Of a stretch of DNA of 60,624 bases, positions 1 through 7,292 are shown piece after piece. How positions within the stretch are numbered: position 1 is the stretch's first letter; every line of letters starts with the position of its first letter. Source of the DNA: Lachnospiraceae bacterium (lineage in GTDB: Bacteria > Bacillota > Clostridia > Lachnospirales > Lachnospiraceae); the NCBI GenBank assembly GCA_017480195.1, contig JAFVBE010000011.1, positions 69,580 to 130,203 on the forward strand. Direction: 5' to 3'. The notes under the pieces were generated by a model, which was not told where the DNA came from, made no database searches, and saw only the letters and a program-made list of their open reading frames with translations. The translations under genes were made by a program, and so were the position numbers.

Positions 1-241
1 TAAACATAAAGAGTATATATTCTCTTAGATTCGTAAACAGCAATATATAATAAGCCACCGCTACCACATATCCTGCACATCCAAGAAGTGTATTATGTAA
101 TTTGTATATTCGAAGAAGCTCGAATATCCCCCCTAAGGAAAGCAGAAGCATGGCTGCACCTGTGACATATCCTCCAAAGTACAATATAACCACCATAAGC
201 ACAACCAACACTATACCGCTTAAAAGTCTCTGCTTGAACAT
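1..241 (-). CDS. cdsA: Phosphatidate cytidylyltransferase, N-terminal part (runs off window)
   Basis: The first 80 codons of a hydrophobic protein are visible before the window edge; they start MFKQRLLSGIVLVVLMVVIL and contain three predicted membrane segments in close succession. CdsA makes CDP-diacylglycerol from phosphatidic acid and CTP in the membrane, the entry step to bacterial phospholipids. The identification rests on the typical N-terminal pattern (Lys/Gln-Arg basic start, then LLSGIVL) and on the position directly after uppS, the usual uppS-cdsA order. The ATG at 241-239 follows the uppS TAG stop with no gap, so the two are translationally coupled. The C-terminal CdsA signature lies outside the window, so the call leans on context. 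Confidence 0.8.
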   Translation of the reverse strand, partial: MFKQRLLSGIVLVVLMVVILYFGGYVTGAAMLLLSLGGIFELLRIYKLHNTLLGCAGYVVAVAYYILLFTNLREYILFMF

Positions 242-967
242 CTACTTTACCCCGCCATATCTTCTATCTCTGTCATTGTAATAAAGTACAGCCTTCTTAA
301 GCTCTTCCATATCAAAGTCCGGCCACAGACAATCCGTAAAATAAAACTCCGTATATGCAAGCTGCCATATAAGGTAATTGGATAATCTCAATTCCCCACT
401 CGTCCTTATCAGCAAATCAGGGTCAGGTATATCATAGGTATCAAGATAGCTCGATATCATATCCTCAGTTATCGGCTCCTCTGCCTTGCCCAACCTTATA
501 TCCTCGACAAGCCTTGCAACTCCTCGCCTTATCTCATCACGCCCTCCATAATTAAGTGCTATGGTGAAATTAAGTCCGTCGTATATAGAGGTTGCCTCTT
601 CAAGCTCCTCTATCTTCTCTACGATGTCTCCGTCAAGAGCAGTTCTGTCTCCTATAACCCTGACACGCATATTGTTCTTAGATGCCCGCTCTATACAGTT
701 GACAAGGTAATCTCTAAGAAGGTTCATAATGCCCGAGACTTCTTCTACCGAACGCTTCCAGTTCTCCGTCGAAAATGCGTATACGGTAAGGTACTTTATA
801 CCGAGGGTATTTGCATCTTCACAGATTTGCTCGACTACCTTTGCACCCTGCTTATGTCCGAAATTTCTCGGCATAAGTCTCTTCTTCGCCCATCTGCCAT
901 TGCCATCCATAATTATAGCAACATGCTCCGGAATATTAAGTTTTTTACCATCTATAACCTTTTCCAA
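242..967 (-). CDS. uppS: Isoprenyl transferase (undecaprenyl diphosphate synthase)
   Basis: The 241-residue cytosolic cis-prenyltransferase adds isopentenyl units to farnesyl diphosphate to give undecaprenyl diphosphate, the lipid carrier for peptidoglycan and other wall polymers. The family motifs are all present: HVAIIMDGNGRWAKKR near residue 16 with the catalytic Asp, GHKQG, YAFSTENWKR, NYGGRDEI and DLLIRTSGELRLSNYL. The length is normal for the family. The start is a TTG at 967-965 with an AGGAG seven bases upstream; there is no ATG before the conserved MDGNG motif, so the TTG is forced. The gene sits between frr and cdsA in the standard pyrH-frr-uppS-cdsA order. Confidence 0.97.
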   Translation of the reverse strand: MEKVIDGKKLNIPEHVAIIMDGNGRWAKKRLMPRNFGHKQGAKVVEQICEDANTLGIKYLTVYAFSTENWKRSVEEVSGIMNLLRDYLVNCIERASKNNMRVRVIGDRTALDGDIVEKIEELEEATSIYDGLNFTIALNYGGRDEIRRGVARLVEDIRLGKAEEPITEDMISSYLDTYDIPDPDLLIRTSGELRLSNYLIWQLAYTEFYFTDCLWPDFDMEELKKAVLYYNDRDRRYGGVK

Positions 968-1015
968 AGCGTTTCTCCTAAAATTATATACCTCTCATAT
1001 CAGTTCTTATTACGA

Positions 1016-1561
1016 CTAAACCGTAAGAAGCTCCTTAGATTTTTCTTCCATAGCCTTGTCGATTTTCTCAACAAATTTATCCGTCATCTTCTGTATTTTT
1101 TCTTCATTAATTTTAAGCTCATCCTCAGACATCTCATTCTGCTTATTCATCTTCTTGACAAAGTCATTTGCATCTCGTCTTACATTTCTTACCGCTACCT
1201 TAGCAGCCTCAGCCTTCTTCTTGATATCCTTGACAAGCTCTTTTCTTCTGTCCTCTGTAAGCTCAGGAAAGTTGATTATAACTGACTTACCGTCGTTATT
1301 AGGTGTAACTCCCAAGTCAGAAGTAAGTATAGCCTTCTCAATGTCCTTGATAAGACTTGGCTCCCAAGGCTGAATTATGATTGTTCTTGCCTCAGGTACG
1401 GTAATATTGGCAACCTGCTGTAACGGCGAAGGTGTACCATAATAATCCACTCTCAGCTTATCTAAGATATGAGGATTAGCTCTGCCCGCTCTTACCGTAG
1501 CGTATTCTGACAAAAGAGTATCCAATGATTTCTGCATTTTTTCTTCAAATTGATTTAACAT
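1016..1561 (-). CDS. frr: Ribosome recycling factor
   Basis: The 181-residue protein works with EF-G to split post-termination ribosomes. It is the expected length (about 185), mostly helical and charged, with family-typical stretches such as TVRAGRANPHILDKL, YYGTPSPLQQVANI and RDANDFVKKM. The start is ATG with an AAAGGGAT ribosome-binding site. It lies 42 bp after pyrH and 48 bp before uppS in one transcription unit, the standard pairing of pyrH with frr. Nothing is unusual in the sequence. Confidence 0.98.
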   Translation of the reverse strand: MLNQFEEKMQKSLDTLLSEYATVRAGRANPHILDKLRVDYYGTPSPLQQVANITVPEARTIIIQPWEPSLIKDIEKAILTSDLGVTPNNDGKSVIINFPELTEDRRKELVKDIKKKAEAAKVAVRNVRRDANDFVKKMNKQNEMSEDELKINEEKIQKMTDKFVEKIDKAMEEKSKELLTV

Positions 1562-1603
1562 TTTCTTATCCCTTTCTATAATTGATTCTTTTATTATAAT
1601 AAT

Positions 1604-2308
1604 CTAATCACATTTAACCAAAGTGCCGGTAAAGCCACCCGTTACAGCCTTGATTATGCTATTCTCCTCATTAAGTCCAAAAAGCATCATCGGCATCTTA
1701 TTCTCCATAGCAAGAACCGCTGCTGCAAGGTCTATAACGCCAAGTTTCTTATCTATTATCTCATTTATTTCAAGTGTGTCGTACTTTTTCGCATCAGGAT
1801 TAAGCTTCGGGTCACTGTCGTATACACCGTCTATAGCCTTTGCCATAAGGATTGCATCACAGGAGGTCTCAACCGCCATAAGTACCGTAGCAGTATCCGT
1901 CGAAAAATATGGATGTCCCGTACCACCTGCGAAGAAGCATACCTCACCGGCCTCAAGATATTCGACTGCCTTATCCTTAACGAAGCTTTCTGTCATATTG
2001 CCACAGGCAAACGGTGTCATTATATGAGATTTCACACCTACTCTCGTTAAGGCGTCAGCCGTATAAATACAGTTCATAACGGTTGCCAACATTCCTATCT
2101 GGTCTGCCTTTACCCTGTCCATATGCTCCGAGGTTCTTCCTCTCCAGAAGTTTCCCCCACCTATTACTATGCTTACCTGTATACCCTTGTCAACCACCTG
2201 CTTTATCTGCTTGGCAACTGCGAGCACCGTCTCCTCGTCAAAGCCTGTCTTCTTATCACCTGCAAGTGCTTCTCCACTTAATTTAAGTAATATTCTCTTC
2301 ATCTCCAT
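1604..2308 (-). CDS. pyrH: UMP kinase
   Basis: This amino-acid-kinase-fold enzyme phosphorylates UMP to UDP with ATP, the committing step to UTP and CTP. The N-terminal KRILLKLSGEALAG nucleotide site, the GGGNFWRG loop, DQIGMLATVMN and the FFAGGTGHPYFSTDTA segment are all intact. I place the start at the ATG at 2308 (MEMKRILLKL, 234 residues) because GGGAG lies eight bases upstream. An upstream in-frame ATG at 2347 would overlap the end of the bactofilin gene and add a non-homologous extension. The gap to the bactofilin stop is 16 bp. The usual upstream partners rpsB and tsf are not here. Confidence 0.97.
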   Translation of the reverse strand: MEMKRILLKLSGEALAGDKKTGFDEETVLAVAKQIKQVVDKGIQVSIVIGGGNFWRGRTSEHMDRVKADQIGMLATVMNCIYTADALTRVGVKSHIMTPFACGNMTESFVKDKAVEYLEAGEVCFFAGGTGHPYFSTDTATVLMAVETSCDAILMAKAIDGVYDSDPKLNPDAKKYDTLEINEIIDKKLGVIDLAAAVLAMENKMPMMLFGLNEENSIIKAVTGGFTGTLVKCD

Positions 2309-2324
2309 AAATGTATCTCCCGTC

Positions 2325-3524
2325 TTATTCAAAAAAGCTCTTAACATCTATTTCAGAATAGCACTGTGAGCAACGACCTTCTATTACGGCACCGTTGTTA
2401 ATCTGTACTGAGCGTGACTTTATATCACCCATTATAACTGCTGTCGAATCAACGATGACAGGTCCGTGTACATCTATGTCTCCATTTATTGCTCCTGCGA
2501 TAACCGCTGAAGTTGCAGATACATTTCCTACAACTACTGTACCTACACCTATCTTAACGCTGCCCTCTGTGACTATCTCACCCTTTATCTTAGCAGCATT
2601 TGCATATATTTCACCTGCATTTATATTACCCTCAATAGAGCCGCCTATAATCAGCTTTCCGCCACAGGTTACATCACCCTCGACAGAGCCGATTACATCT
2701 ATACCTCCGTCCGTCTCAATATTACCCTTAATGGTTGTTCCCTTAGTGATATATGTAGTGTCATCAGAGAGGATGCTGTTAGCCTCCTGCTCTTTCTCCC
2801 TGGTAGTTTCTTCCTCTACCATCTTCTCTATTATCTTCTCTTCCTCTGCCATATTGTCCTCCTCATAAAGCTCTTCACCGGATGCTTCGTCATTATCATT
2901 CTTACTTATTGCATCTTCAACCGCCTCGTTCAAGTCCATGCCATCAAGTGCATTTGCTACAGGCTCAAGTGCCTCCGCGTCCTCAATATTCTCCAGCATA
3001 TTCTCCTCATCAAGCGAATCCACCGCCTTTAATTCGTCAAAATTATATGCCTCCGCCTCAGTAGGTAAATCATCGGAACCTTCCGCATTTTCCTGAGAGT
3101 TCTCCTCTGAGAGTTCTTTAGGAGGTAAAGCCTCCAATAATTCTTCCTCCGGAGCCTCCTCCTCATCTCCAAACACATCAAGCTCATTGTTGTAATTTTC
3201 CGCTATTATCTCTGCCTCAGGGATGTCCTTAATTTTATCATCTCTATCTGAGACTTCTTCTGTATCAGCACTTTCGCCGGTTATTTCATTATCCAGATAT
3301 GATACTCCTAAATTATCCGTATCATCATTTCCTGCTACATCCTCCGAAGGTATGTCATCTATATTCTCCATCATATCCTCCGGTGCAATATCCATATCAT
3401 CATTATCATCAAAGGTATTAACTATATCTTCATCATCATATTCATTTGCAAGCTCATCCTTATCAGGCATAAGTTCATTTACAGCCTGTGCAAAATCTCT
3501 CTTAAAGTCCTTAAAAAAGCCCAT
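2325..3524 (-). CDS. Bactofilin-domain protein with long acidic N-terminal region
   Basis: The 399-residue protein has two parts. Residues 1-255 or so are low complexity and very rich in Glu and Asp after a short amphipathic start (MGFFKDFKRDFAQAV). The last ~140 residues form a bactofilin (polymer-forming cytoskeletal, DUF583) beta-helix with repeating Gly-Asn/Asp-Ile turns, starting around TYITKGTTIKGNIETDG. Bactofilins assemble into filaments without nucleotide and act as scaffolds for wall or membrane enzymes. The acidic extension is much longer than the few residues flanking the core in ordinary bactofilins. It is the first gene of the pyrH operon, has an excellent AAGGAGG site, and follows a promoter-leader shared with another operon (see 3558-3642). 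Its partner is unknown. Confidence 0.85.
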   Translation of the reverse strand: MGFFKDFKRDFAQAVNELMPDKDELANEYDDEDIVNTFDDNDDMDIAPEDMMENIDDIPSEDVAGNDDTDNLGVSYLDNEITGESADTEEVSDRDDKIKDIPEAEIIAENYNNELDVFGDEEEAPEEELLEALPPKELSEENSQENAEGSDDLPTEAEAYNFDELKAVDSLDEENMLENIEDAEALEPVANALDGMDLNEAVEDAISKNDNDEASGEELYEEDNMAEEEKIIEKMVEEETTREKEQEANSILSDDTTYITKGTTIKGNIETDGGIDVIGSVEGDVTCGGKLIIGGSIEGNINAGEIYANAAKIKGEIVTEGSVKIGVGTVVVGNVSATSAVIAGAINGDIDVHGPVIVDSTAVIMGDIKSRSVQINNGAVIEGRCSQCYSEIDVKSFFE

Positions 3525-3557
3525 TTTTTATCCTCCTTGTTTTAATAAATCTTATAT

Positions 3558-3642
3558 AACCATCTCGCCTGACGGTGAGATGATGGATGCTCATCAAATG
3601 TCCGATTGTGCAAGCACTTCGTTCACTTTCCTCGCTATTTTA
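3558..3642 (-). promoter_or_regulatory. Promoter and structured 5' leader, copy 1 (upstream of bactofilin-pyrH operon)
   Basis: Read on the minus strand, an extended -10 (TGGTAAAAT, 3645-3637) is followed by GCGAGGAAAG, a GTGC-TT-GCAC hairpin and a second hairpin, CATCTC ... GAGATG, ending near 3558. The ribosome-binding site of the bactofilin gene follows about 25 bases later. The same order of elements with nearly the same spacing occurs at 7182-7098. There is no good -35 box, which fits an extended -10 promoter. What the leader senses, if anything, is not known. Confidence 0.5.
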
Positions 3643-3654
3643 CCATATCTTAAA

Positions 3655-4203
3655 TCAATTTGAAAAGCCCTTATATAATTTAACCATAACCATAAGAATT
3701 GCAAAAGTTTTGTTGATATCCTCGTTATCCTCTAAGGAATGTCCCACGCCCTCGAACTGCTCAAGTGCTACATCCTGCTCTACACAGTATATCTTAAGCC
3801 TTCTGCTGTCTAAGAATTTGTCCTCCTTGCCCGCAACTACTATACATTTTCCTCTCTTCATATATTTAAGCGCGCTCTGTACAGGTGTAAGAAAAAGATG
3901 TCTCACTCTTATCTTATAGTATTCTTCATAGTAACCTGCAAGAGTTGTTCCCATGCTCTTTGATATGAATACTATATCCTCATAGGCAGAAAAATCTATC
4001 TTATCCAAGGCTGATTTGACATAAGGCTTAGCCTCCTCTATAAGTCCCTCTATATCATTTTTATCTCCCATCAGTTTAGAATTATAGTCAAGCCTCAATA
4101 TCTCATAATTCTTTTGTTCAAAGACCCTTCCGGCATAATACAGAAGCGGCTTATCCACACTGTAATTCCTTCCGGGAAATTCCACCAACAATTTTTTACC
4201 CAT
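3655..4203 (-). CDS. Small alpha/beta hydrolase-like protein
   Basis: The 182-residue protein looks like a compact serine alpha/beta hydrolase: a nucleophile-elbow motif SKSMG (consensus Gly/Ser-x-Ser-x-Gly) after the strand IVFI, a GKEDKFLD segment in place of the acid loop, and GVGHSLE with the catalytic His near the C terminus. The start is taken at the ATG at 4203 because AGGAG lies seven bases upstream; the upstream in-frame ATG at 4227 has no such site. The AGGAG overlaps the TAG stop of the preceding gene, so it is probably translationally coupled to the PEP-synthase-like gene. No signal peptide is seen. Substrate unknown. Confidence 0.6.
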   Translation of the reverse strand: MGKKLLVEFPGRNYSVDKPLLYYAGRVFEQKNYEILRLDYNSKLMGDKNDIEGLIEEAKPYVKSALDKIDFSAYEDIVFISKSMGTTLAGYYEEYYKIRVRHLFLTPVQSALKYMKRGKCIVVAGKEDKFLDSRRLKIYCVEQDVALEQFEGVGHSLEDNEDINKTFAILMVMVKLYKGFSN

Positions 4204-4213
4204 CTCATCACTC

Positions 4214-6223
4214 CTACTTGTAGTCAATTACATCTATATCGCCTACATTAAATATAAGCTCCGGCAGTACCAGATAGGAATATGCATGATACATATCGCG
4301 TCTTGACTGAATTATCTGAATATAGCTGTCTCTGCTGTGATAACCCATTATCTCTGATAATTCAAGATAAGACATATCCTCTCTGTCTATACCGTAGAGA
4401 TTGCCCATAACTACTATTATATCCAATATCAGACTCAAGGATTTTATGTATTCAAATCTGAAGTAAGCTCTATTAATTATTGCCTCTGTGACGAAGCTTA
4501 TAAGCACCTGTGGCGTAATATCAAGATCTACCCTTCTTAGCGCTTCTTCAAGTACTTCATTATCAAGAAAAACCTTCTCCGTGTCCTCTCTGTACACACC
4601 CTCCGAACCATCAAATATACCTTCAAGCTTCATATGCTTGTAACAGTCGGTTCTTATATCGTAGGTCTTAAGTCTCAAGTGTCCATACATTTCATTGAAT
4701 TCATCAGCGGTTATCTCACCATAGATATACCTTAGTATATCTTTCTCGAATCTGACCTCTGCCGTCTCAATACCCGATATGAATCGGTACATTTCCTCAC
4801 GGGAGAAATATCCTTCATCAACAAGACTGTTAAGCAACGATCTTGCCACTATCTCACATCTGGATTGTCTTATATATAACGGTGAGCCGTATTTTCTGAT
4901 TGAGTCTGTCAGGTCATTTACATATTTATAAAGCTTCATTATGTTAGTCTCTCTTAAAGGTGCATAGCTTCTTATCTCATGTCTTAAACGAGTCAGCTTG
5001 TCAAGTTCTTCCAAGTCTCGCTTTAACCATTCGTCATAATGCTTAATTATGTTCGTTGTTACCTCCTTAAGCGAGGTTGACACATCAGATAATTCTTCTC
5101 TGCTAAAGCCCTCATTCTCAAGCTCAGCAAGCTTCTTCTCAGTAGAAAAGACATAGCAATTAAATATAAGGTCTACCTCCAGACGCTCGTGAAGAACCGG
5201 CTTCTCCTTAAGCTTTTTTATGTAATATTCCTTGAGCTTGAATTTTATATTTTCCTTTAAGTTCTGAGGAGTCAGACCGTCTATTGAATAATCAACCGAT
5301 ATATACGGCTTATTGCCAACCTTCTGCATTATCTCATTTATGACAGAATCATAACCCATATTGCTTATACTCTCATTCCACACACCCGATGTTATGAGTT
5401 CGTTATAGAGTGAGCAGTCAAGAGGTCTTGGGTTCATACCGAGTATCTCAGCCGGTTTCCAGTTCGCCATATCCGATAGTACATGGCTTGTATCGAGATA
5501 ATCACATTTGGCGAAGGATTTTGCGTCAAAAAATTCCTTGTCCGTAAGCGCCATCGGCTTATCAAAAAGCTCAACCAATGGTCTTACCTGATATATAATG
5601 ATATTATCTATCGAGTCAATACCGAATTTTATCTCCAATGCTTCTATATCACTGTATACAGTTTCTATCTCCTTGACAGCCTTGATAAGACTTAAGAAAT
5701 CATAGTCTAAGAATTCCCATGACACATTATGTGCTATCCATTTTGTCTTCATTTCCTCAGTGTTGTCATTATTATCACTGTAATTAATCATATAGTATGG
5801 TCTTTTGTATATAAAATCCCTGGTAAATGCCACACCTGATATTACGATATTCTCAGAATATCGCTGAATAAGTATCTGTTCATCAAAATAATTAACAAGA
5901 TTCTCTCTATCTCCATCGGCATACATAAGCGCCATCTTCTTAAGCGCCTCTTCAAGTCCGAGCCTGTCATCTGATGCTATAGACTTGATACTGTTATAAT
6001 GCAGCATCTTGGAATAACCTGAATCCTCGTCATATCTGATAGAACTTCTTATGATAACCTTATCACCGATAAATCTCTCTCTTATCTGTTCATAGACATT
6101 ATCAAAATTCACCATTATCTCACTTACATGGACAATTATCATGTCCTCTATATATGATTTTTTAACTAATTCTTTAAGCTTTATAAGGGTTTCGGCTTTA
6201 GTCGGAAATAACGAATTCTGCAT
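4214..6223 (-). CDS. PEP/pyruvate-binding (PPDK N-terminal ATP-grasp) domain protein, truncated relative to PEP synthase
   Basis: The 669-residue protein has an N-terminal region like the nucleotide-binding domain of pyruvate phosphate dikinase and PEP synthase (about residues 1-215). It includes VIIRSSIRYDEDSG, VISGVAFTRDF and the domain-ending strand IIYQVRPL. The rest (SDMANWKPAEILGMNPRPLD and following, mostly helical) resembles the long middle part of atypical PEP-synthase-like proteins sometimes found in polysaccharide clusters. I do not see the phosphohistidine swivel motif (Gly-Gly-x-x-x-His) or the C-terminal PEP/pyruvate TIM barrel, so it cannot complete the PEP synthase reaction on its own. 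It follows a HAD phosphatase gene by 14 bp and overlaps the hydrolase ribosome-binding site. Function unknown. Confidence 0.65.
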   Translation of the reverse strand: MQNSLFPTKAETLIKLKELVKKSYIEDMIIVHVSEIMVNFDNVYEQIRERFIGDKVIIRSSIRYDEDSGYSKMLHYNSIKSIASDDRLGLEEALKKMALMYADGDRENLVNYFDEQILIQRYSENIVISGVAFTRDFIYKRPYYMINYSDNNDNTEEMKTKWIAHNVSWEFLDYDFLSLIKAVKEIETVYSDIEALEIKFGIDSIDNIIIYQVRPLVELFDKPMALTDKEFFDAKSFAKCDYLDTSHVLSDMANWKPAEILGMNPRPLDCSLYNELITSGVWNESISNMGYDSVINEIMQKVGNKPYISVDYSIDGLTPQNLKENIKFKLKEYYIKKLKEKPVLHERLEVDLIFNCYVFSTEKKLAELENEGFSREELSDVSTSLKEVTTNIIKHYDEWLKRDLEELDKLTRLRHEIRSYAPLRETNIMKLYKYVNDLTDSIRKYGSPLYIRQSRCEIVARSLLNSLVDEGYFSREEMYRFISGIETAEVRFEKDILRYIYGEITADEFNEMYGHLRLKTYDIRTDCYKHMKLEGIFDGSEGVYREDTEKVFLDNEVLEEALRRVDLDITPQVLISFVTEAIINRAYFRFEYIKSLSLILDIIVVMGNLYGIDREDMSYLELSEIMGYHSRDSYIQIIQSRRDMYHAYSYLVLPELIFNVGDIDVIDYK

Positions 6224-6237
6224 CTTCTACCTCAATT

Positions 6238-7056
6238 TTATAATATAAATTTTTCAATCACATCTACCAAGCCGTCTTCATCACAGCCCTTCGTAATGTA
6301 ATCAGCATTGTCCTTCACAATCTGCTGCGCATTGCCCATTGCTACTCCTATACCTGCATAGGCTACCATGGTGGCATCATTGAAGCCATCACCGCAGCAT
6401 ATAGAATTCTCTCTCGGTATGTCGAGAAGCTTAAGAAGCTCAGGTATCGTAGACGCCTTATCAACACCGTTGGTTGTAATTTCTATAAAATACGGTTCTG
6501 AGCGGTACACATTAAGCTTAGGCTCAAATAATGCCTTTAATTCCTGCTCACATCTTGGAGCTATATTCTCAGGTTCAGCAGTAAGCAGGCATTTAACCAC
6601 ATCAAAATCAACATATTCTGCAAAATCAGGCAATTCTACGAGAGACAGAAAGTTAAGTCTTGCTTCGTATTCCATATATTCATCTATTCTTGTGCCCGTA
6701 ATAGCCGTGTCACCCTCGTAGGTCACCATTCCGATGTCATTTTTTAATGCATATTCATAGATTGGTTTTACAAATCTATTCGGTATCACCTTCTCCACTA
6801 CGGGTTTTCCTGTCATACACTCTATTATCATTCCACCATTAAAGGACAGTGCATATCCACCCTTTTTATCCAAAGAAAGAGCCTCTACATACTGTCTCAT
6901 ACCACGATATGGTCTGCCCGAAGCAAGAACTATAATATGTCCTGCCTCCTGCACCTTCATAAGTGCGGCATGTGTCTTCGGAGTTATCTCCTTCTTAGAA
7001 TTGACAAGTGTTCCGTCTATATCAAGTATAAGTATTTTCTTATCTGTTTTTTTCAT
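6238..7056 (-). CDS. Cof-type HAD-IIB family hydrolase
   Basis: The 272-residue HAD phosphatase has motif I ILDIDGTLVNSKKEI with both catalytic aspartates, motif II LASGRPYRGM, and motifs III/IV around CCGDGFNDATMVAYAG, then the typical Cof ending GVAMGNAQQIVKDNADYIT. Members of this subfamily dephosphorylate sugar phosphates, nucleotides or vitamin-B6-type phosphates, often promiscuously. It is first in a three-gene operon with the PEP-synthase-like protein and the small hydrolase, which suggests a common small-molecule or polysaccharide task. It is preceded by the second copy of the promoter-leader module (7098-7182). Confidence 0.9.
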   Translation of the reverse strand: MKKTDKKILILDIDGTLVNSKKEITPKTHAALMKVQEAGHIIVLASGRPYRGMRQYVEALSLDKKGGYALSFNGGMIIECMTGKPVVEKVIPNRFVKPIYEYALKNDIGMVTYEGDTAITGTRIDEYMEYEARLNFLSLVELPDFAEYVDFDVVKCLLTAEPENIAPRCEQELKALFEPKLNVYRSEPYFIEITTNGVDKASTIPELLKLLDIPRENSICCGDGFNDATMVAYAGIGVAMGNAQQIVKDNADYITKGCDEDGLVDVIEKFIL

Positions 7057-7097
7057 TTTTATTTCTCTCTCGTAACATTCAATCCAAGATATAGTAT

Positions 7098-7182
7098 ACC
7101 ATCTTGCTTAACAATTTGATGGTTTATTTCATTAAAGTATCATTTGCACAAGTGCAACGACACCTTTCCTCGTATTGTACCA
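7098..7182 (-). promoter_or_regulatory. Promoter and structured 5' leader, copy 2 (upstream of HAD operon)
   Basis: On the minus strand an extended -10 (TGGTACAAT, 7182-7174) is followed by ACGAGGAAAG, a TTGCAC-TT-GTGCAA hairpin and an ACCATC ... GATGGT hairpin ending at 7098. From the -10 to the last GATGG is 76 bases here and 78 bases in copy 1 at 3642-3558. Hairpin 1 differs in sequence between the copies but can pair in both. The distance from the end of the leader to the ATG is about 40 bases. Confidence 0.5.
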
Positions 7183-7227
7183 CAATAAAGCTCACCAAGC
7201 AAGCGCGTGAGCGCTTATTTGGCATAA

Positions 7228-7274
7228 AACAAAAACGCGTTCCCATCTGATTTTTCATCAGGCAGGAACGCGCC
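7228..7274 (-). terminator. Rho-independent terminator after the galactanase gene
   Basis: On the minus strand CGCGTTCC and GGAACGCG form an 8-bp GC-rich stem (plus an inner CTGAT/ATCAG pairing), followed by TTTTTGTTTT. It lies 20 bp after the galactanase stop. A second small hairpin, AAGCGC-GTGA-GCGCTT, lies just beyond at 7201-7216. Confidence 0.9.
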
Positions 7275-7292
7275 TTTTATTTAAAAGCTATT

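Noticed and set aside
3558-3642. RNase P RNA fragment, because GAGGAAAG occurs after the -10
   Set aside because: Only this octamer fits; the surrounding conserved RNase P regions are absent and the whole module is about 80 bases.
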